Part shown: positions 8,520 to 18,111 of the stretch, one piece after another | Layout: each line of letters starts with the position of its first letter | Position numbering within the stretch: position 1 is the first letter of the stretch | NCBI RefSeq assembly: GCF_016765655.2 | Contig: NZ_CP086106.1 | Span: 2,166,501 to 2,230,500 of the forward strand | DNA from: Skermanella mucosa | Lineage (GTDB): Bacteria; Pseudomonadota; Alphaproteobacteria; Azospirillales; Azospirillaceae | Length of the DNA stretch: 64,000 bases | Reading direction: 5' to 3' | The notes under the pieces: generated by a model | Told to the model about the DNA's origin: nothing | Database searches by the model: none | Seen by the model: the letters and a program-made list of their open reading frames with translations, nothing else | Translations under genes and position numbers: made by a program

Positions 8520-10601
8520 TCATCCCGACCTGAGATACTTCACCGCCTGGTCCCGCTCGAACAGGTAGAGCAGCACGCGGAGCGCCTTGCCGCGCTCGGT
8601 CTGCAGCTCCGGGTCCCGCTCCAGGATCAAGCGGGCATCGTCGCGGGCGACCGCCAGCAGGTCGCCATGGACGGCGAGGTCGGCCATGCGGAATTCCGGC
8701 AGGCCGCTCTGCCGCGTGCCGAGCACCTCGCCGGCGCCGCGCAGGCGCAGGTCCTCCTCCGCGATCAGGAAACCGTCCTCGGTCTCCTTCATGATCGTCA
8801 GCCGCGCCTTGGAGGTCTGGCTGAGGGGGGTGTCGTAGAGCAGCAGGCAGGTCGAGGCGGCGGTGCCCCGGCCGATCCGTCCCCGGAGCTGGTGGAGCTG
8901 GGCGAGGCCGAACCGCTCGGCATGCTCGATCACCATGACGGAGGCCTCCGGCACGTTGACCCCGACCTCGATCACTGTCGTCGCCACCAGCACGTCCAGG
9001 TCGCCGCCCGCGAAGGCGGCCATGACGGCGTCCTTCTCAGTCGGCTTCATCTTGCCGTGGACCAGCCCGACCCGCTCGCCGATCTCCGCCCGCAGCAGCG
9101 CGTGGCGATCGGTCGCGGCGGCGAGGTCGACCAGCTCCGACTCCTCCACCAGCGGGCAGACCCAGTAGACCCGTGCGCCCTCGGCGATCTTGCGGCGGAC
9201 GCCGGCGATGACCTCCTCCAGCCGGTCGATCGGGATCGTGATGGTGGTGACCGGCTTGCGGCCGGGCGGCTTCTCGGTCAGGCGCGACACGTCCATGTCG
9301 CCATAGGCCGTCAAGGTCAGCGTCCGCGGGATCGGGGTCGCGGTCATCACCAGGACGTCGACGCCCCGGCCCTTGGACGAGAGCTGGAGCCGCTGGTGGA
9401 CGCCGAACCGGTGCTGCTCGTCGATCACCGCGACGGCGAGGTCCCGGAACGCGACGTCCTCCTGGAACAGGGCATGGGTGCCGACGATGATGTCGATCTC
9501 CCCGGCCGCCAGCCGCTCGTAGATCGCCGCACGGGCCTTGCCCTTGTCTCGCCCGGTCAGCACGCCGAGCCGCACCCCGGCGGCCTCCGCCAGCGGCCCC
9601 AGCGTCTCGAAATGCTGCCGGGCCAGGATCTCGGTCGGGGCCATCAGCGCCGCCTGGGCGCCCGCCTCGACGGCGTTGAGCATGGCGAGCAGCGCCACGA
9701 CGGTCTTGCCGCTGCCGACGTCGCCCTGGAGCAGGCGCAGCATGCGCCGGTCCGCCTGCATGTCGGCGTAGATCTCCTCCAGCGCCCCGGCCTGGGCGCC
9801 GGTCAGGGCGAATGGCAGGGCCGCGACCACCCTGGCCCGCAGCCGGCCGTCCCCCTTGACCGAGCGGCCCGACAGCTTGCGCTGGTGCTGGCGGATCAGG
9901 GCCAGCGCCAGCTGGTTGGACAGCAGCTCGTCGAAGGCGAGCCGGCAGCGCGGCGGCGCCAGGCCGGACAGGTCGGATTCGTCCTGAGGGTTGTGGACGG
10001 TGCCGAGGGCGGCACGCCACGACGGCCAGCCGCGCCGCGCCAGCCACGCGGGGTCCTGCCATTCCGGCAGTTCCCTGGCACTGGCCAGAGCGGAGGCCAT
10101 TGCCTTGCGCAGCACCTTGGAGGCGAGGCCGGCGGTCATGGGGTAGACCGGCTCGACCGGCTCGAACTCTCCCTTGGCGTCGGCCGGGACGATATGGTCC
10201 GGATGCGCCATCTGGGGCATGCCGTTGAACCACTCGACCTTGCCGCTGACGACGACCTGCTGCTCGAGCGGGAGCTGCTTCAGCAGCCACTCGCCGCGGG
10301 CATGGAAGAATACCAGGTCGATCTCCCCGCTGTCGTCGCGGCAGCGGACTTTGTAGGGGTGGCGCGGGTTCAGCGGGGCGGAATGGTGCTCCACCCGGAC
10401 CGTCAGCGTCGCGATGGCATTGTCCGGGGCGTTCGCCACGTCGGGCGCGAAGCGGCGGTCGATGATGCCGGTCGGCAGGTGCCACAGCAGGTCCGCCACA
10501 TGGGGGCCGACCAGCTTCTCGGTCAGCTTGCCGAGCTTCGGCCCGAGCCCCTTCAGCGTCGTGACGGGAGCGAACAGGGGGAACAGGATGTCTGGCCGCA
10601 A
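8520..10601 (-). CDS. recG: ATP-dependent DNA helicase RecG
   Basis: Superfamily 2 helicase that remodels stalled replication forks and branched recombination intermediates. Visible: the N-terminal wedge/OB region (VTTLKGLGPKLGKL; then VRVEHHSAPLNPRHPYKVR), Walker A GDVGSGKT near residue 294, Walker B/DEXH box VIDEQHRFGV, motif III TATPIPRT, and helicase C with ATTVIEVGVNVPEA and HQLRGRIGRG. The TRG motif region ends the protein. The 693-residue length fits the family. The stop lies 6 bp from the convergent ClC gene. Confidence 0.98.
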   Translation of the reverse strand: MRPDILFPLFAPVTTLKGLGPKLGKLTEKLVGPHVADLLWHLPTGIIDRRFAPDVANAPDNAIATLTVRVEHHSAPLNPRHPYKVRCRDDSGEIDLVFFHARGEWLLKQLPLEQQVVVSGKVEWFNGMPQMAHPDHIVPADAKGEFEPVEPVYPMTAGLASKVLRKAMASALASARELPEWQDPAWLARRGWPSWRAALGTVHNPQDESDLSGLAPPRCRLAFDELLSNQLALALIRQHQRKLSGRSVKGDGRLRARVVAALPFALTGAQAGALEEIYADMQADRRMLRLLQGDVGSGKTVVALLAMLNAVEAGAQAALMAPTEILARQHFETLGPLAEAAGVRLGVLTGRDKGKARAAIYERLAAGEIDIIVGTHALFQEDVAFRDLAVAVIDEQHRFGVHQRLQLSSKGRGVDVLVMTATPIPRTLTLTAYGDMDVSRLTEKPPGRKPVTTITIPIDRLEEVIAGVRRKIAEGARVYWVCPLVEESELVDLAAATDRHALLRAEIGERVGLVHGKMKPTEKDAVMAAFAGGDLDVLVATTVIEVGVNVPEASVMVIEHAERFGLAQLHQLRGRIGRGTAASTCLLLYDTPLSQTSKARLTIMKETEDGFLIAEEDLRLRGAGEVLGTRQSGLPEFRMADLAVHGDLLAVARDDARLILERDPELQTERGKALRVLLYLFERDQAVKYLRSG

Positions 10602-10701
10602 GGAGCGCCCTCGTTACGCGGGATGGGATGGCGGACTTAGCCGCAGCCGGCCCGTTGTCGCAAGTTCCGCGTCGTGCTTCAATCCCGACGGACGGAACGG
10701 G

Positions 10702-11556
10702 ATGAGGAGTGCCGGCGTGACGGTCAGGACCATGAGCCGGGGCGATGTGGATCAGGTGATCGAGTGGGCGGCCGAAGAGGGCTGGAACCCCGGGCTGGGC
10801 GACGCGGTGCCGTTCCACGCCGCCGACCCGGCCGGCTTCCTGATAGCGGAGGCGGACGACGGCCAGCCGGCCGCGGCGGTGTCCGTGGTGCGCTATGGCG
10901 AGGATCTGGGTTTCCTGGGGCTCTACATCGCCCGGCCGGAGTACCGGGGGCGCGGGTACGGCATGGCGGTGTGGCGGGCCGGGATGGAGCGTCTGGCGGG
11001 ACGCACGGTCGGGCTCGACGGCGTCGTGGCCCAGCAGGACAACTACCGGAAGTCCGGCTTCGTCCTGGCGCACCGCAATGTGCGCTACCAGGGAACCGTG
11101 CCGGCGACCGGCGCGCCGGAAGGATTGACCGATCTGGCCGCGGTACCGTTCGATCGCCTGCTGGCCTATGACCGGCCGCTGTTCGGCGCGCCGCGCGCCG
11201 CCTTCCTGTCGGCCTGGACCGGCATGCCCGGAGTCGTCGGCTTGGCCGCCGCGGGAGTTGCCGGGAGCCTCGGCGGCTATGCCGTGGCGCGGCCTTGCCG
11301 GGTCGGCTGGAAGATCGGGCCGCTGTTCGCCGACGATGCGGAAAATGCTGACAAGCTGTTCCGCGGCTTGTGCGCCGCCATCCCCGGGGGCGAACAGGTG
11401 ATCCTGGACGTGCCGGAGCCGAATCGCGAGGCCATGGCGCTTGCCGCGCGGTACGGCCTCGCCCCGGTGTTCGAGACCGCCCGCATGTATGCCGGTCCGC
11501 CGCCCGGCCTCGATCTCGGCCGGATCTTCGGCATCACGTCGTTCGAGCTGGGATGA
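10702..11556 (+). CDS. GNAT-family N-acetyltransferase with C-terminal extra domain
   Basis: Predicted acetyl-CoA-dependent N-acyltransferase of unknown substrate. GNAT fold in residues 5-130, with the acetyl-CoA loop visible as ARPEYRGRGYGMAVW (R-x-x-G-x-G/A). The C-terminal half (DRLLAYDRPLFGAPRAAFLSAW onward) resembles the second domain of two-domain GNATs (Acetyltransf_18-like). The frame continues upstream into recG, but ATG 10702 with a preceding GGAACGGG is the sensible start. Divergent from recG; its stop is 6 bp from the polyamine transporter operon. Confidence 0.88.
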   Translation: MRSAGVTVRTMSRGDVDQVIEWAAEEGWNPGLGDAVPFHAADPAGFLIAEADDGQPAAAVSVVRYGEDLGFLGLYIARPEYRGRGYGMAVWRAGMERLAGRTVGLDGVVAQQDNYRKSGFVLAHRNVRYQGTVPATGAPEGLTDLAAVPFDRLLAYDRPLFGAPRAAFLSAWTGMPGVVGLAAAGVAGSLGGYAVARPCRVGWKIGPLFADDAENADKLFRGLCAAIPGGEQVILDVPEPNREAMALAARYGLAPVFETARMYAGPPPGLDLGRIFGITSFELG

Positions 11557-11562
11557 CCGGGC

Positions 11563-12420
11563 TCAAACCCCGACGCCGGCATCCGACCCCTGCCGCGCCC
11601 GGCGGCGCTGGACCAGCAGCACGGCGCCCAAGGCTCCCAGGATCACCAGGAAGGAGAGCGCGGTCGTCAGGGTGCCAAGCGCGTACAGCACCGGCGTCGT
11701 GACGTTGGTGGTCATGCCGTAGATCTCCAGCGGCAGCGTGTTGAAGCTGCCGGCCGTCATCAGGGTCCGGGCGAACTCGTCATAGGACAGGGTGAAGCCG
11801 AACAGCGCGATGCCGATGACGCTGGGGGCGATGATCGGCAGCACGACGAAGCGGATCGTCTGCCAGGGCGTGGCGCCCAGGTCGCGGGCCGCTTCCTCGT
11901 AGGCCCGGTTGAAGCGGTTGAAGATCGCGAACATGATCAGCAGGCCGAAGGGCAGGGTCCAGGTCAGGTGGGCGCCCAGCGCGGAGCTGTTCCAGTTCGG
12001 CTCGAACCCGACGATGTTGAACATCAGGCCGATGCCGAGGCTGACCAGGATCGACGGCACGATCAGGCTGGCCACCGCGACGTAGAAGATAACGCCCGAG
12101 CCCCGGAAGCGATGGCGGAAGCCCAGTCCGGCCGCGACCGAGAACAGCACGGTCACCACCATGACGATCAGCCCCAGGATGAGCGATCGGGTCAGCGCGC
12201 CGCCGAAGTCGCCGACCGCCTGCTGCTCGAACAGGTTGTGGAACCAGTGTGTCGAGACGCCGTTCATCGGGAAGGTCAACCCGCCGTTCGGACCCTGGAA
12301 AGACAGGATCACGATGGTCGCGATCGGGCCGTAGAGGAACAGCACGAACAGCCCGAAGAAGGCGGCCAGCAGGTAGAAGCCGAGCGGGCGGGGTTCCCGT
12401 CCGCGCCGTGGTTTCGCCAT
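11563..12420 (-). CDS. potC: ABC transporter permease, spermidine/putrescine type (PotC-like)
   Basis: Inner-membrane permease of a polyamine-type (or related) importer. 285 residues, six predicted TM helices, and the binding-protein-dependent transport motif EEAARDLGATPWQTIRFVVLPIIAP (EAA loop) that docks the ATPase. Last gene of the minus-strand operon potA-(binding protein)-potB-potC. It starts 3 bp after the potB stop, implying cotranscription and translational coupling. Substrate is inferred from family resemblance only; opine, mannopine or thiamine relatives share this architecture. Confidence 0.9.
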   Translation of the reverse strand: MAKPRRGREPRPLGFYLLAAFFGLFVLFLYGPIATIVILSFQGPNGGLTFPMNGVSTHWFHNLFEQQAVGDFGGALTRSLILGLIVMVVTVLFSVAAGLGFRHRFRGSGVIFYVAVASLIVPSILVSLGIGLMFNIVGFEPNWNSSALGAHLTWTLPFGLLIMFAIFNRFNRAYEEAARDLGATPWQTIRFVVLPIIAPSVIGIALFGFTLSYDEFARTLMTAGSFNTLPLEIYGMTTNVTTPVLYALGTLTTALSFLVILGALGAVLLVQRRRARQGSDAGVGV

Positions 12421-12423
12421 GGC

Positions 12424-13347
12424 TCACAGCTCCTTTCGGATATCGACGATGCGCAGCATCAGCGCCACCATGATCAGCACGACCAGCAGCAGCACGACCG
12501 CGTTGGCCGCCGCGGCGGGGTATTGCAGCAGGGAGATCTGGTTCGCCATCATCAGGCCGACCGAGGCGCTCTGGCCGCCGCTCATCAGGCGCACCGTGAT
12601 GAAGTCGCCCATGACGAGCGTCACCACGAAGATCGACCCGATCGCGATTCCCGGCTTGCTCAGCGGGATGATGACGTTGGTCAGCACCTGCCAGCCCGAG
12701 GCCCCGGCATCGACCGCCGCCTCGACCAGGGCCCGGTCGATCCGCATCATGGAATTGAAGATCGGCACGACCATGAACAGCACGTAGAGATGCACGAAGG
12801 CCAGCACCACGGAGAAGTCCGAGAACAGCAGGAACTCCAGCGGCTCGTCGATCACGCCCATGGCGAGCAGGGTCGAGTTGAGCAACCCGTTGCGGCCGAG
12901 GAACGGGATCCACGAGATCATGCGGATGATGTTCGACGTCCAGAACGGGATGGTGCAGACCATGAACAGGGTGATCTGCCAGGTCAGCGACCGGACATGG
13001 AAGGCCACGAAATAGGCGACGGTGAAGCCGATGCCCAAGGTCAGCGCCCAGGTCAGCGCCGCGTATTTCAGCGTGTTCAGGTAGATCTGCCAGGTGACCG
13101 GCGAGGTCAGCAGCTCCTCGTAATTGAGCAGCATGAAATCCGGGATCACCCGGATCGAATCGTAATCCCAGAAGCTGACGACGACGATGGTGGCGATCGG
13201 GACGAGCAGGAACACGGCGAAGGTGAGCGTGAGCGGCGCCACCTGGAGATAGGGGGCGACCGCCGCTGCCAGACGTGTCCGGTCCAGGCGCTTCGACGTC
13301 GCCCCCTCCCGGCGCTGGGCCGGGAGGGTTTGGGTCTGGCCGGTCAT
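12424..13347 (-). CDS. potB: ABC transporter permease, spermidine/putrescine type (PotB-like)
   Basis: Second permease of the importer, with six TM helices and EAA loop ALVEAAVDAGASGWQVLTNVIIPLS. I set the start at the ATG overlapping the stop of the binding-protein gene (ATGA at 13344-13347). Seven further codons upstream in frame look less likely. This overlap matters because the binding-protein gene is frameshifted: a ribosome leaving the correct downstream frame would reach this junction, whereas one reading the shifted frame would stop about 85 bp earlier, at 13432. Confidence 0.92.
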   Translation of the reverse strand: MTGQTQTLPAQRREGATSKRLDRTRLAAAVAPYLQVAPLTLTFAVFLLVPIATIVVVSFWDYDSIRVIPDFMLLNYEELLTSPVTWQIYLNTLKYAALTWALTLGIGFTVAYFVAFHVRSLTWQITLFMVCTIPFWTSNIIRMISWIPFLGRNGLLNSTLLAMGVIDEPLEFLLFSDFSVVLAFVHLYVLFMVVPIFNSMMRIDRALVEAAVDAGASGWQVLTNVIIPLSKPGIAIGSIFVVTLVMGDFITVRLMSGGQSASVGLMMANQISLLQYPAAAANAVVLLLVVLIMVALMLRIVDIRKEL

Positions 13348-14655
13348 GCGGCGATGAACTCGTTCCACTTGCGGAGCATGTAGCGATCCTCGTCCATGAC
13401 GGCGTTCCAGCAGGCCACGGCGCCCATGCGGTCATAGAAGGAGCCGCCGTCGCGGACCGCGCCGGCCTTCTCCATCACTTTGCCCTCCGGGCTGAGGATG
13501 TCGGTCGCGGCCGGCTTGCCTTCCATCCAGAAGGCCCATTCCTCGGCGCTCATATGCTCCTTCGCGGTGTCGAGCACGGCGCTGTAGTAGCCCTGGCGGT
13601 TCAGGTAGGCGCCGACCCAGCCGGACAGGTACCAGTTGATGTACTCGTAGGCCGCTTCCAGCTCCAGCCCGCTGACATGCTTGGCGATGCCCAGGCCGCC
13701 GCCCCCGGGCGCGGTATCCTTCCTTGAGCGGCTGGTAGGTGCAGGGGATGCCCTTGGCGCGGACGGCGGCGACCGCGGGCGACCACATGGACTGGATCAC
13801 GACCTCGCCCGACGCCATCAGGTTGACGCTCTCGTCGAAGGTCTTCCAGAAGGCGCGGAACTGGCCGGCCTTCTTGGCCTCGATCAGCAAGGCGATGGTC
13901 TTGTCGATCTCCGCCTTGGTCATGTTGCCCTTGTCGCCGTACTTCATCTCACCCATGGACTCCGCGACCATGGCGGCGTCCATGATGCCGATCGACGGGA
14001 TGTTGAGGATCGACGCCTTGCCCTTGAAGGCGGGGTCGAGCAGGTCTTTCCACTGGGTGATCGGCTTGCCGACCAGGTCGGGGCGGATGCCCAGGGTGTC
14101 GGCGTTGTAGATGGTCGGGATCAGCGTCATCCACTGGGTCTGCGACTTGGCGAAGCTGGTGGAGTCCTTGCCCTCGACGAAGCCCACTGTGTGCGGCGCC
14201 GTGCCTTGCGCGATGGACGATTCGGGAGTCAGCTTGCCCGTGATGAAGAGCGGGACGATCTTGTCGAAGTTCTTGATCTTGCCGACGTCCATCGGCTGCA
14301 TGACGCCGGCCGGGAAGACCTTCTTGCAGATCCAGTATTCGATGTCGGCGATATCGTAGGACTTGGGCTGGGTGACCGCGCGCTGGGACACCGCGTCGCT
14401 GTCCAGCGCCGTCATCTGGAGGGTGAAGCCCAGGTCCTGCTTCACCTTCTCGGCGACCGCGTTGAGGTTGGAAACGCCGGTGCCGAACTGGCGCAGCGTC
14501 ACGTTCTTGATGTTCTGCGCCCAGATCGTCGGGAACCCGGTGATGGCGCCGCTGCCGACGGCGAGGCCTGCCGCCGCCGCTGTCCCCTTCAGCGCCTGCC
14601 GGCGGGTGATGCCATGGGTCGCCGGCTTCGGCGGATTGGTGGAGTCGCTGCTCAT
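13344..14655 (-). pseudogene. ABC transporter substrate-binding protein, PotD-like, interrupted by a +1 frameshift
   Basis: Periplasmic solute-binding protein with a Tat-type signal (TRRQALKGTAAAAGLAVGSG, then WAQ). The N-terminal part is intact to LKEGYRAR (about residue 316), then the frame breaks. The correct C-terminal part continues in the next frame as GGGLGIAKHVSGLELEAAY, then GWVGAYLNRQGYYSAVLDTAKEH, ending NEFIAA at 13344. Removing one G from the five-G run (five C on the plus strand, 13702-13706) restores one reading frame of about 436 codons. This is either a homopolymer sequencing/assembly error or a recent true lesion. The rest of the operon is intact, which favours error or very recent mutation. 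Confidence 0.85.
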
Positions 14656-14718
14656 CTCTGAAGCCTCTCGGTTTTCTTGTTTGTCGGTGTCGTTTGTCGG
14701 GATGCCCGCCCTACGGGA

Positions 14719-15726
14719 TCAGGCGGCGAGCGGGTGCATGTCTTCCCCGGCCCAGACGGCGGTTACCCTGTCGCCGGCGTTGAGAGGGGCCGCGAAGAAG
14801 GCCTGTTCGGTGACGGTCACGGCGAATTCCTCGACGCCCGGGGACGCCAGGCGCAGATGGACCATCGGCCCCTGGTACTCGACCAGACGGACCGTGCCGG
14901 TGAAGCTGTTGGGTCCGGCCGTGGACTGGTCGTGCAGGAGGCGGATCTTGTCGGTCCGGACGGCGAACTGCCGGCCGGCGGCGCCGTCGAGGAACGACAG
15001 GACGTTGTGGCCGCCGATGAAGCGGGCGACGAAGGCGTCGCGCGGCCGGTTGAACACCTCGCGCGGGGAGCCGGCCTGGGCGATCCGCCCGTTGTTCATC
15101 ACGACGACCAGGTCGGCCAGCGCCAGGGCTTCCTCCTGGCCGTGGGTGACGTGGATGAAGCTGATCCCAAGCTCGCGCTGGAGGCGCTTCAGCTCCTCCC
15201 GCATCTTGACCCGCAGGAAGGGGTCGAGCGCAGACAGCGGCTCATCCAGCAGCAGGGCGCTGGGGTTGGTGATCAGCGCCCGGGCGAGGGCGACCCGCTG
15301 CTGCTGGCCGCCGGAAAGCTGGGCGGGCAGCCGCTCGGCATACTTGTCCATCTGGACCAGTCCGAGCAGGTCCATCGCCTTGGCCCGGCGCTCGGGCTTG
15401 GAGACCCCCTTCAGCTTCAGGCTGAAGGCGACGTTGTCCACGCAGGTGAGGTGCGGGAACAGCGCGTAGCTCTGGAACATCATCGCCGTGCCGCGCCGGG
15501 CCGGCGGCAGGTCGTTGATGTGCGTATCGCCGAGAAGTATGTCGCCGTCGGTTACGGATTCATGTCCCGCGATCATCCGGAGCGTCGAAGTCTTGCCGCA
15601 GCCGCTGGGTCCCAGGAGGCAGCAATAGGTTCCCGCCGGAATGCGAAGGTCGATCGAGTCGACCGCCGTTACCGGCCCATACATCTTGGTGACCGCAGCG
15701 AGTTCGATATCCGCCGGTCCGGCCAT
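14719..15726 (-). CDS. potA: ABC transporter ATP-binding protein, spermidine/putrescine type (PotA-like)
   Basis: ATPase of the polyamine-type importer. 335 residues: Walker A GPSGCGKT (about 39-46), Q-loop MFQSYALFPHL, ABC signature LSGGQQQR, Walker B ALLLDEPLSALD and switch His in HVTHGQEE. A C-terminal TOBE_2 domain follows (about 250-330). First gene of the operon, 63 bp upstream of the binding-protein gene. It reads divergently from the HpnG-like gene, so the 178-bp gap 15727-15904 probably holds both promoters. Confidence 0.93.
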   Translation of the reverse strand: MAGPADIELAAVTKMYGPVTAVDSIDLRIPAGTYCCLLGPSGCGKTSTLRMIAGHESVTDGDILLGDTHINDLPPARRGTAMMFQSYALFPHLTCVDNVAFSLKLKGVSKPERRAKAMDLLGLVQMDKYAERLPAQLSGGQQQRVALARALITNPSALLLDEPLSALDPFLRVKMREELKRLQRELGISFIHVTHGQEEALALADLVVVMNNGRIAQAGSPREVFNRPRDAFVARFIGGHNVLSFLDGAAGRQFAVRTDKIRLLHDQSTAGPNSFTGTVRLVEYQGPMVHLRLASPGVEEFAVTVTEQAFFAAPLNAGDRVTAVWAGEDMHPLAA

Positions 15727-15904
15727 TCGTCTCTACTCCACCCTGTCTCTTTGACTTGCCGATCATCAGCAGGCCACTCTTCAGCAATTTGGGTGCCAGG
15801 GAGGGCGGATGGGCGGATACGGAGCCGGATGCCTGTGAAGCCGGAGGAGAATGGTCAAATTGTATTCAAATCAGGATCTATTGCATGATTTTTAGGCAAA
15901 CCCG

Positions 15905-16510
15905 ATGACCTTCGGCATCGTGGTCGGCATGGAGGCCGAGGCCCGTATCGCCCGCCGGTCGGGCTTGCCGGTGGCGTTGGCCGGTGGAGCGCCGCGACTG
16001 CTCGCCGAAGGTGCCGACGGCCTGATCAGCTTCGGCATCGCAGGGGGCTTGGCACCCGGTCTCGCCCCCGGGACGCTCGTGGTCGCGTCCGAGGTGATCC
16101 TGGAGGGCGGCGACCGCCTGCCGGCCGGCCTGCCGCCGGGATACGCGGTGCCGAAGGCAGCCCTGCGGGCGCCGGTCGCCGAAGCGGCGATGATCGTGGC
16201 GGGCATCGGGGCGAAGCGGGATCTCCACCGCCGCACCGGCGCCGCCGCGGTCGATCTGGAAAGCGGGCAGGTGGCCCGGCTCTGCGCCGATGCCGGGGTG
16301 CCGTTCGCGGTGATCCGGGCCATCGCCGACCCGGCGGAGCGGGAGTTGCCTCCCGCGGCGCTGGTAGGCATGGGACCCGGCGGGCGTGTGGCGCTCGGCG
16401 CCGTCCTCGCGAGCGTCGCGGCCCGGCCCGGCCAGATACCGGCCCTGGTCCGGGTGGCCCTGGACACCCGGAAGGCGTTTCGCGCGCTCGCCGCCGTCAG
16501 GCTGGGTTGA
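15905..16510 (+). CDS. hpnG: Nucleoside phosphorylase-family protein, probably hopanoid-associated nucleosidase HpnG
   Basis: Member of the PNP/MTAN fold. It begins MTFGIVVGMEAEARIARR, with the SFGIAGGLAPGLAPGTLVVAS core that lines the ribose/phosphate site and an AVDLESGQVARLC segment carrying the catalytic-type Glu. The pattern (loss of the classic MTAN start, 201 residues) fits the hopanoid-associated phosphorylase family that removes adenine from adenosylhopane. No other hopanoid gene (hpnH, shc) is in the window, so the assignment rests on sequence alone. Its last 14 bp overlap the convergent GST gene. Confidence 0.7.
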   Translation: MTFGIVVGMEAEARIARRSGLPVALAGGAPRLLAEGADGLISFGIAGGLAPGLAPGTLVVASEVILEGGDRLPAGLPPGYAVPKAALRAPVAEAAMIVAGIGAKRDLHRRTGAAAVDLESGQVARLCADAGVPFAVIRAIADPAERELPPAALVGMGPGGRVALGAVLASVAARPGQIPALVRVALDTRKAFRALAAVRLG

Positions 16511-17180
16511 CGTAGTTCTGCGGGAACAGCGAGCGGAGCGTCACCTCGTCGAAATCGCGCTTGAAGGGGATGTCCTGCACGAACCGGCGGACCCTGGCGA
16601 CGGCGGGGCGGGAGTCGATGGCCTGGAACCACCGTTTCAGGTTGGGCGTGGCGTCCAGCGGCGTGTCGCTGCTGTTCATGACAAAGGGTGCGCGCTCGAT
16701 CCAACCCCAGGCCGCCATGTCGACGATGGTGAATTCGCCGCCGACCAGATAATCGCGATCGGCCAGCCGGTCGTCGAGGACCCGGTAGTGGCGCTCGGCC
16801 TCCCGGCGATAGCGGTTGGTCGCGTAGGCGCTCTCCGTATGGGTGCGCTGGAAATGGACGGCCTGGCCGGAATAGGGACCCAGCCCGGTCGCGACGAACA
16901 TCAGCCACGACAGGAGGCTGCCCCGGTCCTCCGGCTTTCCGCCGAGCTTGCCGGTTTTTTCCGACAGGTAGAGCAGGATCGCGTTGGAATCGAAAACCGG
17001 CACGCCGTCGTCCTCGATCGCCGGCAGCTTGCCGTTGGGGTTCACCTTGAGGAAGTCGGGGGAATGCTGCTCGCCCTTGAAGGTGTCGACCGGAACGACC
17101 TCGTAGTCGAGTCCGGCCTCCTCCAGGAAGAGGGCGACCTTCATCGGATTCGGCGTGTAATGGAAGTAGAGGCGTATCAT
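16497..17180 (-). CDS. Glutathione S-transferase family protein
   Basis: Two-domain GST of 228 residues. The N-terminal thioredoxin fold runs from MIRLYFHYTPNPMKVALFLEE through NPNGKLPAIEDDG (cis-Pro) to FDSNAILLYLSEK (Glu/Ser glutathione contacts). The helical C-domain includes FTIVDMAAWGWI. It resembles the bacterial Nu/YfcG-like class with an N-terminal Thr/Pro rather than a catalytic Tyr. Glutathione-dependent peroxidase or disulfide-bond activity is possible but not shown. Start at 17180 (MIRLYFHY); a longer upstream frame is unrelated sequence. Confidence 0.92.
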   Translation of the reverse strand: MIRLYFHYTPNPMKVALFLEEAGLDYEVVPVDTFKGEQHSPDFLKVNPNGKLPAIEDDGVPVFDSNAILLYLSEKTGKLGGKPEDRGSLLSWLMFVATGLGPYSGQAVHFQRTHTESAYATNRYRREAERHYRVLDDRLADRDYLVGGEFTIVDMAAWGWIERAPFVMNSSDTPLDATPNLKRWFQAIDSRPAVARVRRFVQDIPFKRDFDEVTLRSLFPQNYVNPA

Positions 17181-17245
17181 GTCGATTCTTCCCGGAATGT
17201 TGCCCTGTAGTATCGCGGTTCGGCACCGGTTTGTGCCGTGCCCGG

Positions 17246-18028
17246 TCACCCGCTGCGCGCCGCGACGAGGTTCATGACGACGTCGATCCACTCCAGCCCG
17301 ACCTGGATCTTGACCGGGACCTGGGGTTCGCCGGGCAGGGGAGCGGCGAACCAGGCCGTCGCGGTGCGGTCCACGCCGTACTGGAAGAACTCGCCCTCGT
17401 CGCGGTCGCGCTCGAAGCCGGCGACGGGATGGATGCGGATGGTGCATCTCTCGGCGGCGCCCTGGTGCATGTTGCGCGACGATTTCAGGAGGGTATCGGG
17501 ACCCTCCGATGTCACGGTGACGTCGTAGCGGCGCCGGCCGTCGAAGACCGGGAAGGTGCCGGTGCATCCGGTCTCGCCGCCCGCGGCGATGATCCCGACG
17601 GCGGCGCTGACCGGGTCCAGGGTGTTGGGGCGGAACTCCGGCGCGACCGCGCCGGAGGCCAGCTCGGACTGGGGCGGCTCGGCCGTCACGGACACGTTGC
17701 CGGCACCGTCATAGTCCAGGGCCAGGGTTCTGTGGCGCTTACGTTGCCGGCGGTCGGAGCGGAACTGCTCGGGCTCGACGCGGACGCCCTCCTCCATCCG
17801 GCCGTCGGCGGAAGCCCGGTAGGACCAGCGGGACAGCAGGTCGACCAGCCGGCCGCCCTTCGCCTCGACGCCGGCGGAGTAGCGGTCGCCCGCGATATCC
17901 AAGGTCATCGCGCCGCTGACCAGGAACAGGCCGCCGGCATAGACGTCGTAGTCCAGCGTCATGGCTCCCGCCTGGAGAGGAAGCGCGCACAGGACGACGG
18001 CAGCGGCGCAGGTGCGGAACGGTGCCAT
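17246..18028 (-). CDS. DUF3108 family exported protein
   Basis: 260-residue secreted protein with a Sec signal peptide (MAPFRTCAAAVVLCALPLQAGA) and mature start at MTLDYDVYAGG. The body is predicted beta-rich and matches DUF3108, whose members have envelope-associated but unresolved roles. Two cysteines (GETGCTGTF and AERCTIRI) could form a periplasmic disulfide. It sits between the GST and polyphosphate kinase genes on the same strand, with gaps of 65 and 83 bp. Confidence 0.83.
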   Translation of the reverse strand: MAPFRTCAAAVVLCALPLQAGAMTLDYDVYAGGLFLVSGAMTLDIAGDRYSAGVEAKGGRLVDLLSRWSYRASADGRMEEGVRVEPEQFRSDRRQRKRHRTLALDYDGAGNVSVTAEPPQSELASGAVAPEFRPNTLDPVSAAVGIIAAGGETGCTGTFPVFDGRRRYDVTVTSEGPDTLLKSSRNMHQGAAERCTIRIHPVAGFERDRDEGEFFQYGVDRTATAWFAAPLPGEPQVPVKIQVGLEWIDVVMNLVAARSG

Positions 18029-18111
18029 GGTGATTCCCCCGGCTCTGGAGAGTGCGGATGATGGTCAAACGCATTCTCCAGGCCCGAGTGGCGACACCAT
18101 GGCGGAAAAAA

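Noticed and set aside
10414-10701. N-terminal extension of the GNAT gene into recG
   Set aside because: Overlaps recG coding sequence; the extension is unrelated to GNAT proteins and ATG 10702 gives a normal domain start.
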